This document shows positions 1-13,293 of a stretch of 64,000 nucleotides of DNA, piece after piece. Where the stretch lies: assembly GCA_016648135.1 (NCBI GenBank), contig JADDOH010004002.1, positions 124,001 to 188,000 on the forward strand, in the 5' to 3' direction. A model generated the notes under the pieces. It searched no databases, was not told where the DNA came from, and worked only from the letters and a program-made list of their open reading frames with translations. This DNA comes from Agrypnia vestita (taxonomy: Eukaryota; Arthropoda; Insecta; Trichoptera; Phryganeidae). Numbering within the stretch: the stretch's first letter is position 1; each line of letters begins with the position of its first letter. The translations under genes and the position numbers were made by a program.

Positions 1-660
1 TAAATCAAAATATTTTTGATTTTATTTTTTCTAATTTTTATTGTAAGATTTGAATCATTCATGTCTTTTAATAAAGTTTCATAAACATTATTTCTTGCAA
101 TATTTTTTTTTACGTAGCGGTGACCGAGTATTCCACAGACATTCGTGATTCCTATAAGTCACGAAAAGTAATGTTTTATCATCTCCCCAACGCGCCATAT
201 TTGTTTCATCTGTCGCGGACTGAGAACATCGCATTGATAATCGATACTAGCCGCGAATGACATAAGTATGCTCATAATAAGCAAGCCTGTTCAAACATGC
301 TCAAAAGATACCCCTTCTCACGGTGAAGGACATTAGAATGCTCATAAATCAACCGGCAATTGATTTTTGAGCATGCCACTAATGAGCATGCTTATTACTA
401 GTAATGTGCGTATACACATGCCACTAATAAGCATGGGCTAAAGAATGCCAATACTGCGTATGCTCACGTGCCACTAATAAGCATTGTCACGTTGAATAAC
501 TTTTTGTCCAGCATCCACGGAATGAGTACAGATAAATCTCTGTACTGTGCACACGTTCTTAATTCGGATATAAACTTAAAGATCGTCACTTTAGATTTGT
601 ACGACCGACGCGTGCACGTGGCGTTTTATTTAACAGCAAGACGAGGCACGTGCGCAAAAT
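1..660. repeat. short interspersed motif cluster (GCCACTAATAAGCAT-like)
   Basis: The word (G/A)TGCCACTAAT(A/G)AGCAT occurs near 372, 417 and 467, with related AAT-GCTCATAA words near 268 and 335 and their partial inversions. Spacing is irregular, so it is not a regular satellite or a CRISPR array. No gene is seen. Confidence 0.5.
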
Positions 661-1679
661 ATAAAATCATTAATTCCTAAAATGGTTTATTCTGAAAATT
701 TGTGTAGCGACCTGTCGACTATGCAACACTTGTGACAGTTTTACCGCACAAGAAGATTTCGCGACTCCCGTGGTCTTTTATCTCTCTCTAAACAAATTTC
801 TGACTCGCAAAACAAAGGGAGTTCCAGAACGTATCGGAAGGCGATGACCGAGAACAAAAGTAGTGTTAGGGTCGGATAAGAGGCGATGCCACGGTGGCAT
901 ACGTCGTGTTTTCGCCACTGCGCACCCAGATTTTCCTTACTCGTGTTCCTTGTGTAGCATTTCATTCATTGTATGACCTTCACTTCCTCCTGAGTTCCTC
1001 TCCAGTGAGAAATAAATTTCATTCCACGTATTCTACAACCTTCCTTTAATATGTATTTTGTTTCAAACGCTTCGGGGGAATTAAAAATTCACCCAATGAA
1101 CGGAACATCAACAGTCTCATTTTCTTCTCTTCTTTTTCTTCTCTCGGCTTCCATAGTACCTACACATTACATACACCATGTCTCAGAGATTCGAGCATCG
1201 TCACACGTCTCACCAATCACTACACGCCTGATATTCAGACGTCAATTTACTGGTTCAATTTAAACTTAAGCGCAACCGTGAAAAATACTCATAAAAAGTA
1301 GTATACTTTCGTTATTTAATGCCTTTTAAGATTTATCTCGGACAAGGGTTTTATCGTCGATATTATCGCAATGCAATAAATAACCTCGTAATGATAGCTT
1401 TTTTAAAGAAACGCATCATAATAAAAAGTAAACGGCATGTTTAGTATGTATGTCAGTAAAGATTTGTTTGCGCGTGGTGCGCAAGGTTAACAAATGATTT
1501 TTAATAACATGTGCCGGCGAGCCATTCGTCTTGTGTCAGAAGATGATGATATATCTTTTTTTGGTAACTAAAATGATATTGACACCAATCTTCGTCTACT
1601 AACGGTCTAATTAATATATTATGTCTGAATATTGAAAAACAGTTCAGATTTTCTAGTGCCTAGATTTATTAGGCCTATT
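661..1679. other. no gene recognised
   Basis: AT-rich sequence with short frames only. The segment around 975-1025 (TCTCCAGTGAGAAATAAAT) resembles the ends of fragments at about 2390-2500 (reverse) and 6575-6730, so it is part of an older dispersed repeat. Confidence 0.4.
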
Positions 1680-2190
1680 TTTACTTCCTTTCTTTTAACT
1701 CGTGGCGTCTGCTTGCGTGCCGGCTTGCCGTCGAAAAAACTTTGAATCGATTTTTAACCCTTTTCCCGTGATCCAATCGAGTTGAAACTTTGCATCTAGA
1801 CTCGTGGCGACGATCAAAAAGATCTATCAAATTTTCGTTAAAAAAAATTAATTATTATAGTATAATTTCGGATTTTTAGAAATTTTAATGTTTTTTTTCC
1901 CGACGTCGCGGAATATTTTCTAAATTTGAATTACTCCCTCGGTATACATAATAGGTACTTCACTACGAATTTCGAAAATCTAAATTGACTGACAAATGTT
2001 TTTAGAATTTAATCTTCAAAGCATGAAGTGTCTTATCAAAGCTCAAAACATCTGACATTTTAGAAATATATTAAATTACTGTAAGTTTAGTGTTATGTTA
2101 TATGTTTTAATTTGTCTTTAATTGTTGTTATATTTTACAAAGAAAGGGAGTATGATAAAAATTTGGTTTTTATGGGTAAGTTTTTTGTAA
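1680..2190 (+). mobile_element. ACTCCCTTT-ended non-autonomous element, copy 1
   Basis: It starts near TTACTTCCTTTCTTTTAACT and ends AAAGAAAGGGAGTA followed by a conserved TTGGTTTTTATGGGT tract. The same order of internal blocks recurs at 52603-52910, 61620-62117 and, inverted, 62617-63662. No coding capacity is seen. Terminal ACTCCCTTTCTTT/AAAGAAAGGGAGT are inverted, so a DNA-transposon derivative is likely. Confidence 0.7.
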
Positions 2191-3590
2191 ACTTATACTT
2201 TATTTCAGCATTTCCAGCAACCCATTGTATACGGTCGGCATGAGAAAACTGACACGTCTATGACCGAGATAAGTTTTCATTTTTGATGTAGTAAATTGAT
2301 TTTTTTCTGTATTCATGCCGGTTTTGATATTCATGGAAGAGTTGTGGGTTCACAGAATGAAAGAGTGATTATTTATAAATGTTTGTACCTCACCAGAGAG
2401 AAGTTCCGGAAGTAAGTTAAAGTATAGAAGTAAAAATAACAAAGAAAGTCTGTGGGCCGGCAGCGAAGGTCCGCCCGATCCAATGACGCCAATCCAATCG
2501 CCACTGCTTGTCACTGAGAAATTTCTTGAGCATTTATCCAGATCTTCTTCGTCCCAAAACCGAAAATTGTAAGAATCTTTTGTTTACTTCCATAGTCTAG
2601 CTATTCACGGGTTTATTATCCATCTTCAGTAGTACATTTAGATGGCGTCTATTGTATTGTATGTCAAGTATGTAGACTAACATAATTTGAGTTGTTTTTT
2701 TATGTCTCTATATTAAAGAAAGAAATGATTTTTTATTTTATTTCATATTGTTCTTACTCATAGGCTCGTAAGTCTTACATATTTCCCTCCTACAGTCAAT
2801 GACACTATTGCAATTGACAAATTGGCATTACATATAGTCGTGTGACAGCTGCTTCTATTACTTAATCCAATAGTTACATTATTTTTTGAGGCAATGAAAG
2901 AGGAAAAAAGTTGATTACTCCTGATGTTTGATTACATTTGGATTCAGTAAACATCTTCCATAAATTATTTTTATAAATGTACCATAGATGGTTCGATACA
3001 GTGTTAAGTCGTTACGTCATTACATTATTTTATGAGTGGTGATAAAATGAGTCAAGGAATAATTAATTAAATTTTATTAATAACAGCATAAAATCAGTAA
3101 ACGCTTGTTTCATTTTTATGGAAATTTCTATCATCGAAGCTGTTTTCGCAGGATAAACATTATATAGTACTATTTTAATACAATCGATTGTTCTATATGA
3201 GTGAAAACTTCTTCTATCATTTTACCTACAGGAAGAAGGTTGCAGGTTCTCTGGGACTCATTTTTTATTTTTTAACGCAAGGATTTCATTACAGTATATG
3301 TACATTTTCTTAATTAATTGTCCTTAATTTATAATATAATGTAAAACTACTATATCAAAACTTTTATGATTTTTAAGTATTCACTTCACAATTCACTGTA
3401 GTGTTTCTTTAGTGTTTTTCCTATATTTTTTTATCCCGTTACATTTTTTATTATATCCGGTAGTTTATAGAGTTTGTACCCAAGAGGAAGCGAAATTTGG
3501 TGAATCCTTGTTTCCTTTCTTCGATTTTCGAAAATAAAAATTTATGGTCCAAGCATGATAATGAAAACACAGACTAGAGGAATTTAAAAG
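2191..3590. other. no gene recognised
   Basis: AT-rich, with a repeat fragment near 2390-2500 (CGAAGGTCCGCCCGATCC) that is the reverse complement of one at about 6580. Nothing else is supported. Confidence 0.4.
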
Positions 3591-4105
3591 ACTTTGTCTC
3601 TGGACACGGTGTTTGGCCACAGATATCACGAGGAAAGCGATAGTAACGGAGCTGCAGTGGGCAGGAAATGTAGCAAGTTAATTTAAATTTAATTAAAAAT
3701 AATGTCTACAAATAAAAATATGTACCTATATAAATAAATAAATTAATTAAAGAAAATAAAAAATAATCTTAAACAAAACTTTAACCATTTTTACATTAAA
3801 CAATTATTCTACACATATTTACACTTGGACTTATGACTCACTCAACTTTCACTAACATTGCACTTGATACTTTGTAGATACATAATTACTACCTTATGAA
3901 AATAAATATTACTGACGAATTCAAAAAAATATTTTAATTGTGTTCTATAACGCCACTCTGGGACAGGCGTAGCCTAGTAGAGTGGCATAATCCACAAATT
4001 TAACAACAACAAAAAAATGTGTAATTTATCTTATATTTTATTGTTAAACTAGTAATAAGTACCTTTATTTGTAAACAAGGATTTTTTGAAATAAATAAAT
4101 AAAAT
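3590..4105 (+). mobile_element. degenerate non-LTR retroelement 3' fragments
   Basis: Around 3650 the text reads ELQWAGNVAS, matching the (L)KWAGHVAR word found near the C-terminus of RTE-type reverse transcriptases. The stretch 3950-4105 ends in TGAAATAAATAAATAAA, a typical LINE tail. They may be two separate elements. Confidence 0.45.
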
Positions 4106-4689
4106 TGAGTTCCGTAGTTCACAAGTCAGCTAGACCGAAGGAAAACAAAGGCTAAAAAGATAATGCTAACATGCTTGCAAGAAGTAGATGGCAAGCAAAT
4201 TGGGTCAAAACAGTATTATCGAGGAATTGTTCTGTTGTAGTAACTGCGGTCTTTGACTTCCATGAATGTCACGAAACCACTAGGAAGAATCCACCTAGAA
4301 AAATAATACCTTCTTCTTCATGTGCCGTCTTCTATCGAAGGCTGGGGAGCAGGTTGTAATGCAAGGTATATAAGATCTCTCGTATTTAGAACAATGAACC
4401 ACTTTCTGAGATTATATAGCCAAGACAACGGCTTTTTTCCTTTTTTCTCTTCCTTTCTTACTTCCTTTGCGTAATGAGTTGTAAGAGACCATATTTCGTA
4501 TTGCAGAGAATGCGTCCTAGGTATGCATCTTTCCTTTGTTGTTGTTTTTATTAATTATATTGACCTATTCGTGGGTCTTAATATTTTGGAACGATCGAAT
4601 TTTTGAAAGGAAAATTTTGAAGCTTATCTTTGGACCGGTTCTAGGCGGTGTACTTTGGCGCAGGCGCTATAAAAGGTTTTAAGGAGCCA

Positions 4690-4905
4690 AGCGTCACGAA
4701 ATTTATAAAATTGGGAAGACTTCGAGGGCTGGTTCATGTAAAGATAATGACTGAACAGCAAGTAGTGAAATCTCTGCTGAATTCAAGACCAATAGGGCTA
4801 AGGAACAAATCATAAATATATTGGAGGTCCAGAACTAGAGAGTTCTTGACTAGAAGACTCTCGAGGAGGCCAAAACCCACCATGGATTGTGGAGATGATG
4901 AATAT
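4690..4905 (+). mobile_element. RTE-like retroelement 3' end, degenerate
   Basis: Conceptual translation gives IKLGRLRGLVHV, then QQVVKSLLNSRPIG, and ends LEEAKTHHGLWR before a stop. This follows the usual LGRLRWLGHV ... RP-GRR ... VEEAK-H-GL order at the C-terminus of RTE-type elements. Frameshifts are present. Confidence 0.6.
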
Positions 4906-4992
4906 CTCTTCATTCATTTGTTACCCTAGGCACGTATTTACCATTTATTGTTACAGACACATCTTAAATGCCATCATTTTTTAGAATAATAA

Positions 4993-5512
4993 TAAAATAT
5001 TTATTTATTTATTTATTTCAACGGTTACAAAACCTATTACAGTAATTTGATGTTCTACTAATTACCTTATAATATAAAATGAGAGTAAGTAAAAGTAGGC
5101 ATAAGATAATAAAGATAAAATATGTAGAATACAGAGTTAATATAAAATAACATAATAATGTTAAAAGTAAGCATAAAATAACAGAGATAAAAAAAATAAA
5201 AAATAATTACAGTAGTATAAAAAAGTTAACAATTGAGAATTAATTACAATTTATGAAATTATGTAGCAACAGAGTTAGAAACTAAAATGGACTGCCTTAT
5301 TTCTCTAAGAAGTAATTTTATGTTACACAAAATACATCTTATAATATAAAGTGACAAATTAATTTATGATATAAAATGAAAAAATAATTTATAATATAAA
5401 TTGAGAAAGTAAATAAAAGTAAGTAAAAGATAACAAAGATAAAATATATAAAATACAGAGTAAATATAAAAAGCGTAGTAGTGACAAAAGTCAGAATAAA
5501 ATAACAAAGATA
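4993..5512 (-). mobile_element. non-LTR retroelement 3' UTR, inverted copy A
   Basis: It begins on the + strand with (ATTT)n, the reverse complement of an (AAAT)n tail, and then runs through a run of TTTATATTATAA-like words. It matches the segment at 17471-18026 in reverse orientation over its whole length with few differences. Confidence 0.75.
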
Positions 5513-7640
5513 TTTAAGTCATTTTGGACATTACTCACCTTTGTTATTCCTATAAGTCGGTAGTGATTAAAAAATACACTGATTATCATCAAAAAATTTA
5601 GTCAGTTCAATCACCATGGCATTTGAGACTTTACGAGTACAACTAACATCATACACCTACTCTTATATCTAAACTGCTGGTGTTCGATAGAGATGCCAAG
5701 TTTTCCAGAGCGCAGTTCTCTCTGCAGTAAAAGGACTTAATAAAGTAATTGACATATTGATGGGCCTACCGAGACGACAGTGATGCAACTGACATTTCTT
5801 GATCTGTAAGGCGCGTCGCAAGTAGCCAGTTCTAAATGGACCACGAAGCAAATGATCGGCCGGGTCGGAGGATGGGACAGTGTAACACATTGACTGGTAT
5901 GAATTCACTTAATATATTAAATCATCGATTTTCTTAGTTTTGCGTTGAAACAGGGGCTCTCAAGATATCAATTACCAAACATTGAAATTGTTGAGAAGAA
6001 CTCTTTGTATTTAAAAATTATTACAAAATTTGTAAAACACTTTTTTTGTTTCGATGTTTAAAGAAGACCTCCGACAGATTTTGAGCTTGAAGCCAATTCA
6101 AAAGTTCTCATTTAACTTTTATATTAAATTTAGCCTCAGTAGGTATAAGAACCTTAGTATCATAAGATATAGAAACCGGTATACATTTAAAAGTAATCCA
6201 TTTGGTTTATCCAAAGTTTGTTAGTTTTTTTAAAAATTAATAATTATATCCAACTACAATTTTAACGTTATAAACATCTAAAATATTGATCGATAGTCAT
6301 TCTTAAAGACGTGAAACATGATATTTCCAGTAATGGAAGGTTAATTCGGATAATTTCAAGTTATTCACAAAATAGAATAGTGCTTTTAAAAAATGTTTTA
6401 CTTTACTTTGTAATGCACACACAATATGAGCTATTAAATTACAATGTTGCACCACGAAGTATCTGCCAAATCTTTCAATGATATTAGAATAGTGCTTTTC
6501 ACAAAATTGGTATGTAGCTTAATCATATCGATCCTTTTCCAAAAGCGATACCTTTAGGGGCCCGGTCTCATACATCGGATCGGGCGGACCTCCGCTGTGT
6601 ACCCAAATACTTTCTTAAGTGATGTATAAGTATATAGATATAAGCAGAATAATCTATTTATACATACGTACATCTTCACTTACTACCGGAGTTTCTCTCC
6701 AACGAGAAATAAATATCCACACGCAATCACAATACCCTAAAAAATTCAACAAAAATATGTAATTAAGATTTAAAAAATCAGAGCACATTATATTAGCCCT
6801 AAAAGCATTGGAGTTTACGCCTTTTAAGAGTTTTCTTCCACATACATACGTACATGAGATATCTTTCTCCAGTTTTGAGGTTGTTTCTTATAAAAGATAA
6901 TCGTATACGTAAAGCGATTGAATATAGATGCTAAGATAAATTTAATTTACCATAAAAACCAAAAGAGTACAAAGCCACCAAAAAAATTTTTCATTCTGAC
7001 AAAAAAAAATCTAATAATTCTGTTCAAAAGGTTAAAAATAATCAAGGTTTATTTCAACAATGTTAGCCTTAAGCTATATTTAAAATAGCTCAACAATGTT
7101 TGAAAATATTAAATGATCTGAACATAACCAATCTTGTTTTCAAATATGTTTCTCTTTCGTTTGTCTGCCACGCTCGCCAACCTTGAGGAGTTTACTAGAG
7201 CGCATTTCGCAATCTAATAACTAATCTGATCATTTTAATATTTATTGGTTTTATGTAATGCAATTTATAATAACAGTTTCACTGCCCTGGTTCTAGTTGC
7301 CAAGTATATAGCGCTCATGTTGGGTTGCATCTTCAGTTAAAACTACTTTTTTTTTTCATTCTGAGAAACCAAAGCCGACAGCCTTGCTCTAAAAATGTTT
7401 ATCAAAGAGTTGGACGATTCTCAGGTGTTAAATTCTTGACCTGTTCCGATACATTACAAGACCAGATATCTTAGTGAAACGTTGCCGCCGCGTGAGGTCA
7501 TGTGCAGGTAAACAAATTAGAAGTAAACAAAAGTGTTACACAAATCTTTTAATTATAGGTATTTTCAACGGGGATGTGTTGTGTACTGTACACAAGGTTA
7601 AGTGAGGCTGTACTTACGTCACATTTTTTCTTTCAAACTT
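5513..7640. other. no gene recognised; repeat fragment near 6575-6730
   Basis: The fragment at 6575-6730 carries GGATCGGGCGGACCT and TTTCTCTCCAACGAGAAATA, found also near 2470 (reverse) and 1000. The 79-codon antisense frame at 5669-5908 has no recognisable motif. Confidence 0.4.
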
Positions 7641-7890
7641 TCAAACGTCATTTAAATTACTCAGTAAGGGAAACTTTAGTAGATTCGAAGCTAAAGCGCC
7701 ACTGTGCATATGTTACATTCAGATTTTGTATTATATCATAGATGATACGTTTATTGAAATAAACAAACTAGGACCTAGGAACAATCCCTGTGGGACACCA
7801 TATTTTGATAATTTTTGTGAGGACTTTTGTGAGGGCTTGAACTTTTTTATCTAGGTCATGTTTAAGTGTATTTGATAAATAGCATCTAAG
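7640..7890 (-). mobile_element. non-LTR reverse transcriptase fragment (YGVPQG block), copy A
   Basis: On the - strand the text KYGVPQGLFLGPSLFISIN matches the conserved RT block (Y)GVPQGS-LGPLLF-IYIND of jockey/CR1-like elements. Stops and frameshifts surround it. A second copy, alike across about 250 bases, is at 12138-12395 in the same orientation. Confidence 0.75.
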
Positions 7891-9939
7891 TACACAGGTT
7901 AAGTGAGATTATAATAGTGAAGGCTGTACATATGTCACATTTTTCGACACCGTTTATGAGATGATTCAATTCTATAGAAAACACAATGTTTCGGAAAAAA
8001 TGTAAATAGTTTTTTCGTACACGGTTAAAAAATTTTTTTTTCAATAACCAATAAGTAAATCGGAAAACGAACACAATTAATTGGATGGCTAATAACATTT
8101 TTATACTGGAAATGAATAAAGTATTAAGTGCCAAAAATATATTTTTTAATATAAGTACACAGATTAGTACTAGATTACTTTGCCAATACATTAAACACTG
8201 CACTGAAGTCACATTTGTGATAATTTCCTAGTTGTATGGGAATGCATGTACGGCGTCATTTCTTTATAAAGAAGGAACTAAACGATACGAGTATTTTATA
8301 TATTTTAGTATTAAAATGACTTACTTATGTGAGCTACGGCGTGTAGTAGTGTTGAAAATATTAATGAAAATATGTGCAAAACAGCACATAAAGAGCGAAA
8401 AAGACTATTAGCTTCTAACCTGGTATCTTAAAATTAACATTCTGGCACTTGGCGCTTTATTCATTTCCATTATTCAATTTCTTGAAACGATAAAACAGTT
8501 GGGGTCAGTGTACTTTCTGTCTTCTATCCTTTTATCCGTGAATGTGCGACATATACGGGGGCGAGTCCCAATATACTTACGCCATGACACACTGTCATAC
8601 TGCCGTATGCGTGCTTAGGGTTGGTTTGATTGTGGTGACGTGTGCGTAATTTGATCCCGTTCGCGTCATTTGCCTTCTGGATATTACAATCCTCTGCCCG
8701 TCAAATCATCCACGATCAGCTTGGCTTCCTGCATGCCCAAGGATGTGCGGATTCCCATGCCTAAGGAAGCAGGAAGCGGCGAAAAAACTGATTTTGCCTG
8801 TACCATAAACTTGATAATTTCTAAATATTTGTGTACTTATTGTATTTTTCTATGTACTTTTCTTTCATACATTTTTCTTTAGTGTACCAATTCTGTCAAC
8901 CAAAATTTTCTTTCATTTTAATTTATTTTTTCTGTGAAATAATTATTTATTTGTAATGTGTACTTCGTATGTTATCAAAATTAAATTAAATAATATATAT
9001 TATTAAATACTCTGTCATAAAAAATAAAAAACATTTTGAAATTCTGTTTGTTGTGGGCCTTTTTTCGTTTTGTCGTGCCACTGATAAATGTGGAAATGCA
9101 TCATTTGTCACTCAATTTTGTGTACAAACACAAGTCAATAAACAAATACGCTTCGCGGTCAACTCTGTAATGTCCTTTATGCGCATTCGAGACAAGTGTC
9201 ATTCTTCAAAGCGAGCATTGAAATGCGCATGTCAAAACTCTTCGCTTCAAAAACGAATTTGTTTCATTTTTCTCACACAAATCTATCAAGTCAACCTTGT
9301 CTAGGTTTTAAACAGCGAACAACGGCTATACACTATACTAATCAAATTACCATAATTCTGTTGTCTCAAATATTGCACACGCATTCCAAGGTCCGGACCC
9401 CGTTCGATCTATCAATATCATGACACGTGAATTTGATACGCCGTTGTATGGTCGCAGGTTTTTTTTTTTGTCTCGCTTTCAGAATCCCGGCAAGGGATAT
9501 TTTGATTTATGTGACCTAGTTTTAAATATTTAACCTTAGGATGTTTTTGGCAGAAATCGGAGTAGGCGTGGACGATAAATTACGTATTAATATTCGCGGC
9601 GCAGCCGCGAGATGTATAGCCGTTTCACAACGCACAATGCTAAGCTTCATTACGCAAGAAAGCGTAAAAGACTCGCGAGCATTGTCATTGAAATTTGTAC
9701 AGATTTTGAAATTATTTTTGAAAAATTACCGAAGAAGATTGTCAGAATGCGTGTCGTGTGAAATGGAGTCAATGTCGATGATATAACGTGTTTTTTTTCA
9801 CATTTATAACGAGTCTCATCGCTTGAATATGAATGAATCGCGTCCTGTATTTTAACATAAAAAATATTTATTCATTGGGTTTTCCAGTTAAATTCATCGC
9901 GAAAACCATGTTAGAAAATTTTGTGCTGTTTTTATATAT
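7891..9939. other. no gene confirmed; two unexplained open frames
   Basis: The + frame from about 8655 to 8810 has exon-like composition (LPSGYYNPLPVKSSTISLAS and onward) but no recognised family. An 81-codon frame at 9541-9786 is also GC-richer than its surroundings, also without a recognised family. Neither has supporting splice sites. Both may be transposon debris. Confidence 0.3.
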
Positions 9940-10500
9940 ATAGCTTCGCCCGCGTGGAGTTCAGTTTGAGACTATAAGAGCATCATTGAAAATTCAATAT
10001 AGTCTAAACTACTCGTCCAAACAATGTTGCGTAAAAGGCAATTATTATCTACATAAAATTTTCCTGACGATAAGCTAATTTATTTTGATAACAATTTAAC
10101 ATTACCTACTAAATTAGTCCCGACTGTTTAAAATTAATTTTAAATATATCTTTTAAATATATTCATATTTTATCAATTGATCTTAACATATAGATAAACG
10201 TTGTTGAAGACTTTCTTATAGATAGTATTCATTCATCTCTAACTGTTAAGGCAGCGTTCATAAGAAACGCTTTCGCTTGACCGTTTTTTCGTCGACTTTA
10301 GTTGTAAAAAAGGTCACCACGAAAAGCCCTTTTATTTTTACTGGATAATATATAGCCTTTAACCATCCTGAAAGTCCATTCTAAATATTGGTAAAAGAAT
10401 TTTTGGAATGGAATGAGTAGTTTAGGAAGTCACCTCCTACATCCAAATTTACAAACTCACAAACTTTACCTCTTTATATATTAGTGTAGATTACATACTG
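9940..10500. mobile_element. dispersed repeat starting AGCTTCGCCCGCGTGGAGT
   Basis: The opening word and the ending region (ACAAACTTTACCTCTTTATA, then TATTAGTGTAGAT) are a combination I know as widespread in insect genomes at the ends of LINE/Helitron-like repeats. No coding sequence is seen. Confidence 0.45.
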
Positions 10501-10869
10501 TTTTATTACTACAATTTGTTTTCTTCTATTTCTAGTCTATCAAAACTATAAGGATATATGAATTTTATCACTGTACCTCTTCAAAAAGAGGCTAACTCTT
10601 GTGCTTGCATTTTTTTTCTCATTTACATGTATCGAGATTGAAACCGGGTCCCTGCAAAACCTTTATGATATTAAAATCAATCTGGAGACTTCGAGTATCG
10701 TTCCCGATACTTCGTATATCCTAAGCGAGTATTCTACCATATGATTTCGGTTTTACCTTGTCATATAATTCAGCATTATAAACGGGTTATTTCCCTTATT
10801 TCCAGTATAACAGGGTTGCTCTATTTGTAACACACACAGTAAAAATTCTAAAATTCTAACAAATTGAAC

Positions 10870-11035
10870 AGACGTGTTAGTCTATCGTGTGTGGAATAGG
10901 TGAACGTTACATTGTGTTAAGTGATCACTCAACCCGGCTGTACGATAGGTCGTGTGCCCTATAAACACCCAAAAAGTCTTTCATACCTACTTTCCAATAT
11001 AATAAATAACTTTGTCTTTATGAAACATCTTGATT
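10870..11035 (-). mobile_element. ACGACCTATCGTAC-family repeat fragment
   Basis: It contains GTGAACGTTACATTGTG, GTACGATAGGTCGTG and ACTTTC-CATACCTACTTT, shared with copies at 14390-14745, 23340-24015 and 31015-31295. Confidence 0.6.
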
Positions 11036-12137
11036 AAAAATATAATTAAATATGTTTGACTTGATAACCACATACTTCATTAGGTTGTGTATAATTGACA
11101 GCAGACCTTGTTTGTCCTATGTTGCCGTGCGACACGGACGGACGGACAAAATGAAATAATATATGTAGGGTATTCAAATCGTTGTGTTGAAATTAACCGA
11201 AGAGATACGCAGTTTTAAATTTGCATGATTGTCATGTCCGTAATGAACCAACTGGTCTTACAAAATCTTCATAATAGGTTTGAATGTTAGCTTAGCATGC
11301 ATATTAGCGATACTCTGCTCCACCTGTCAGACCCGCGTTATGTTCCCAATAGGTCGAGCAATAGATCAACTTTAATGTCTACCAAAAAAATGAAAGTCAC
11401 AACAATCAACGTGAGTCGTTTTCATTGGAAATATTCGGTTCGATATATCACTGTCTGCCGTCGTGTCGAAAAGTGCCAAATCATTGGCGGAAAAAAATCT
11501 ATCAGTCTAATTTTAATTAGGTGATATCGCCGACATTGAAACTCACTCACGACTTTACACGAATTATTGCGAACAGTAGCGCATGTCAAGGATCAAAGCG
11601 GTGTATATATATATTCAAGTAGGTTTTGAAATTCGATGATTCATTTTTATGCGCTATATATTTTTTTACGAATAAAGAACGTTCGATTAAACTATGCCTA
11701 GGTACCATAAAATAACGAACCATGAAGATAGACGAATGATTAGTTATCTGAAATATCTTCATAAATCACATTGAGTCTTCTGAAATCCTGAAGTCCATAC
11801 ACTTAAATGTCCCGTAGGACTATCCAGTTCCAATCCTGTTCCACTAGGATTGTTGGAGAACAAGCTACGGCAAACAATCCATGATGAACCATGTTTTGAG
11901 ATATATAACAATAAACTTGCGTGGTGACATATTTCTTTTCACATACACTCGAGCACTTGCACACACACATACAAACTCGCACACACTAACTTACTACCTA
12001 ACCAGCACATATACTTTTACTCTTGTGAAATTGGAGCTTAATTTTAATTGGCCAAAAGCTCTGTTTTTTAAACCACAGCTTTAAATGATTATGAATGAGA
12101 AAACTAATTGAAATAAAAGAAACTTGCATATCTACAT
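11036..12137. other. no gene recognised
   Basis: AT-rich with short frames. A CA-rich microsatellite-like stretch lies near 11955-11990. Confidence 0.4.
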
Positions 12138-12395
12138 ACTTTTAAACGTCATTTAAATTACACGATCAAGGATACTTTAGGAGATTCGAAGCTAAAGCGC
12201 CACTGTGCATATATGAAATTCAGCTTTTGCATTATATCAAAGTATGATATTTTTATTGAAATAAGCAAATTAGGACCTAGGAACAATCCCTGTGGGACAC
12301 CATATTTTGATAAATTTTGTGAGGACTTTTCGACGGGCTTGAACTTTTTTATCTAGGTCATATTTAAGTGTATTTGATAAACATCATCTAAGTCA
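12138..12395 (-). mobile_element. non-LTR reverse transcriptase fragment (YGVPQG block), copy B
   Basis: Same family as 7640-7890, including the antisense of ATATGGTGTCCCACAGGGAT. It is also disrupted by stops. Neither copy could encode a working enzyme. Confidence 0.7.
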
Positions 12396-13080
12396 AAACT
12401 TCGCATCTAATACTGAAAAATGGCGGATTCAGCACCATTTTAAAGACCCGATGGAATCTCAAGAAATACTCTTCCTTTCAAGATGCTGACTGAAAAAACG
12501 CACGATGGTGCTAATGAACTGCGTAGCAAATGTTGGACTTGTTTCACCAATGCCAGCCATATCTGAATGCTCTAGTAAGTAGTACATTTGACCATGTCAC
12601 CACTCCACCGACAAGTCGATCAACTATCTCTTGATTGTTATTTCTATTGAACACACGATTAAATTATGTAATATATTTTCGTAATAAGATTATTATAATT
12701 AAATCTTTATGGTCAAGTGGGTAGCGTTTGACGTACATTGAATTGACATTTTTGGATCGAAGTTTGACAGCTTTGGGACTAGGCCCGGTCTTGACAAACA
12801 CGTTGCGGTATAACTATCAACTGTGGTAAAATTCTTTCTAAGCGCTTGTTCAGACACAGCGGGAACCGTTCAGTTTCAGAATCGCGTTTCAAAACACGCG
12901 ATTTGTGTCATCTGTTCACACAGCCGCGGTTAATTAGCGATTTGTGCGGGCGAAAATAAACGTCAGTTTGACAGTTCTGGTGCCGTTCTCCATCTTTGAA
13001 TATCAGAGATATATTCGCTCATTACTTTGTTAACGACGGCCGTGTTCCATGGCAAGACACATAAATATCATTCTGTCAGT

Positions 13081-13293
13081 TCATTTTTGGTGAATACCTA
13101 CTTCTCTAAAATACTCTTTTTTTCCACCATTTCCAAATATCTCCACCAACTCCTGCCAAGCTTGGTTCTTGGCATATTTGAGTAATCCTCACACTATTAC
13201 AGGTCTTTTCTCCCATATTACAGGTCTTTTCTCCCATATTACAGGTCTTTTCTCCACTTCATCAATAAAAAATTCAGTGTCAAAGCGATCCAT
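13081..13293 (-). pseudogene. MADF/Myb-SANT-like domain remnant inside the Harbinger-like element
   Basis: The 70-codon frame starts MDRFDTEFFIDEVEKRPVIW, typical of a MADF domain N-terminus (F---LI-EVEKRPVLW). After an in-frame stop it continues KNQAWQELVEIFGN, the second MADF helix block. A 21-bp tandem triplication (KRPVIWE three times) separates the halves. MADF proteins are the usual second protein of Harbinger elements, which supports the classification. The frame is broken and not functional. Confidence 0.7.
13196..13256. repeat. 21-bp tandem repeat, three copies
   Basis: TTACAGGTCTTTTCTCCCAT is repeated three times in direct orientation and falls within the MADF remnant, in register with its codons. 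Confidence 0.85.

Noticed and set aside
1..500. Possible CRISPR-like or satellite array of GCCACTAATAAGCAT words
   Set aside because: Spacing is irregular, units are inverted and degenerate, and the genome is animal.
4171..4359. 62-codon frame starting MLARSRWQANWV
   Set aside because: It precedes a CTTCTTCTTCATGTGCCGTC word typical of retroelement tails and shows no conserved domain.
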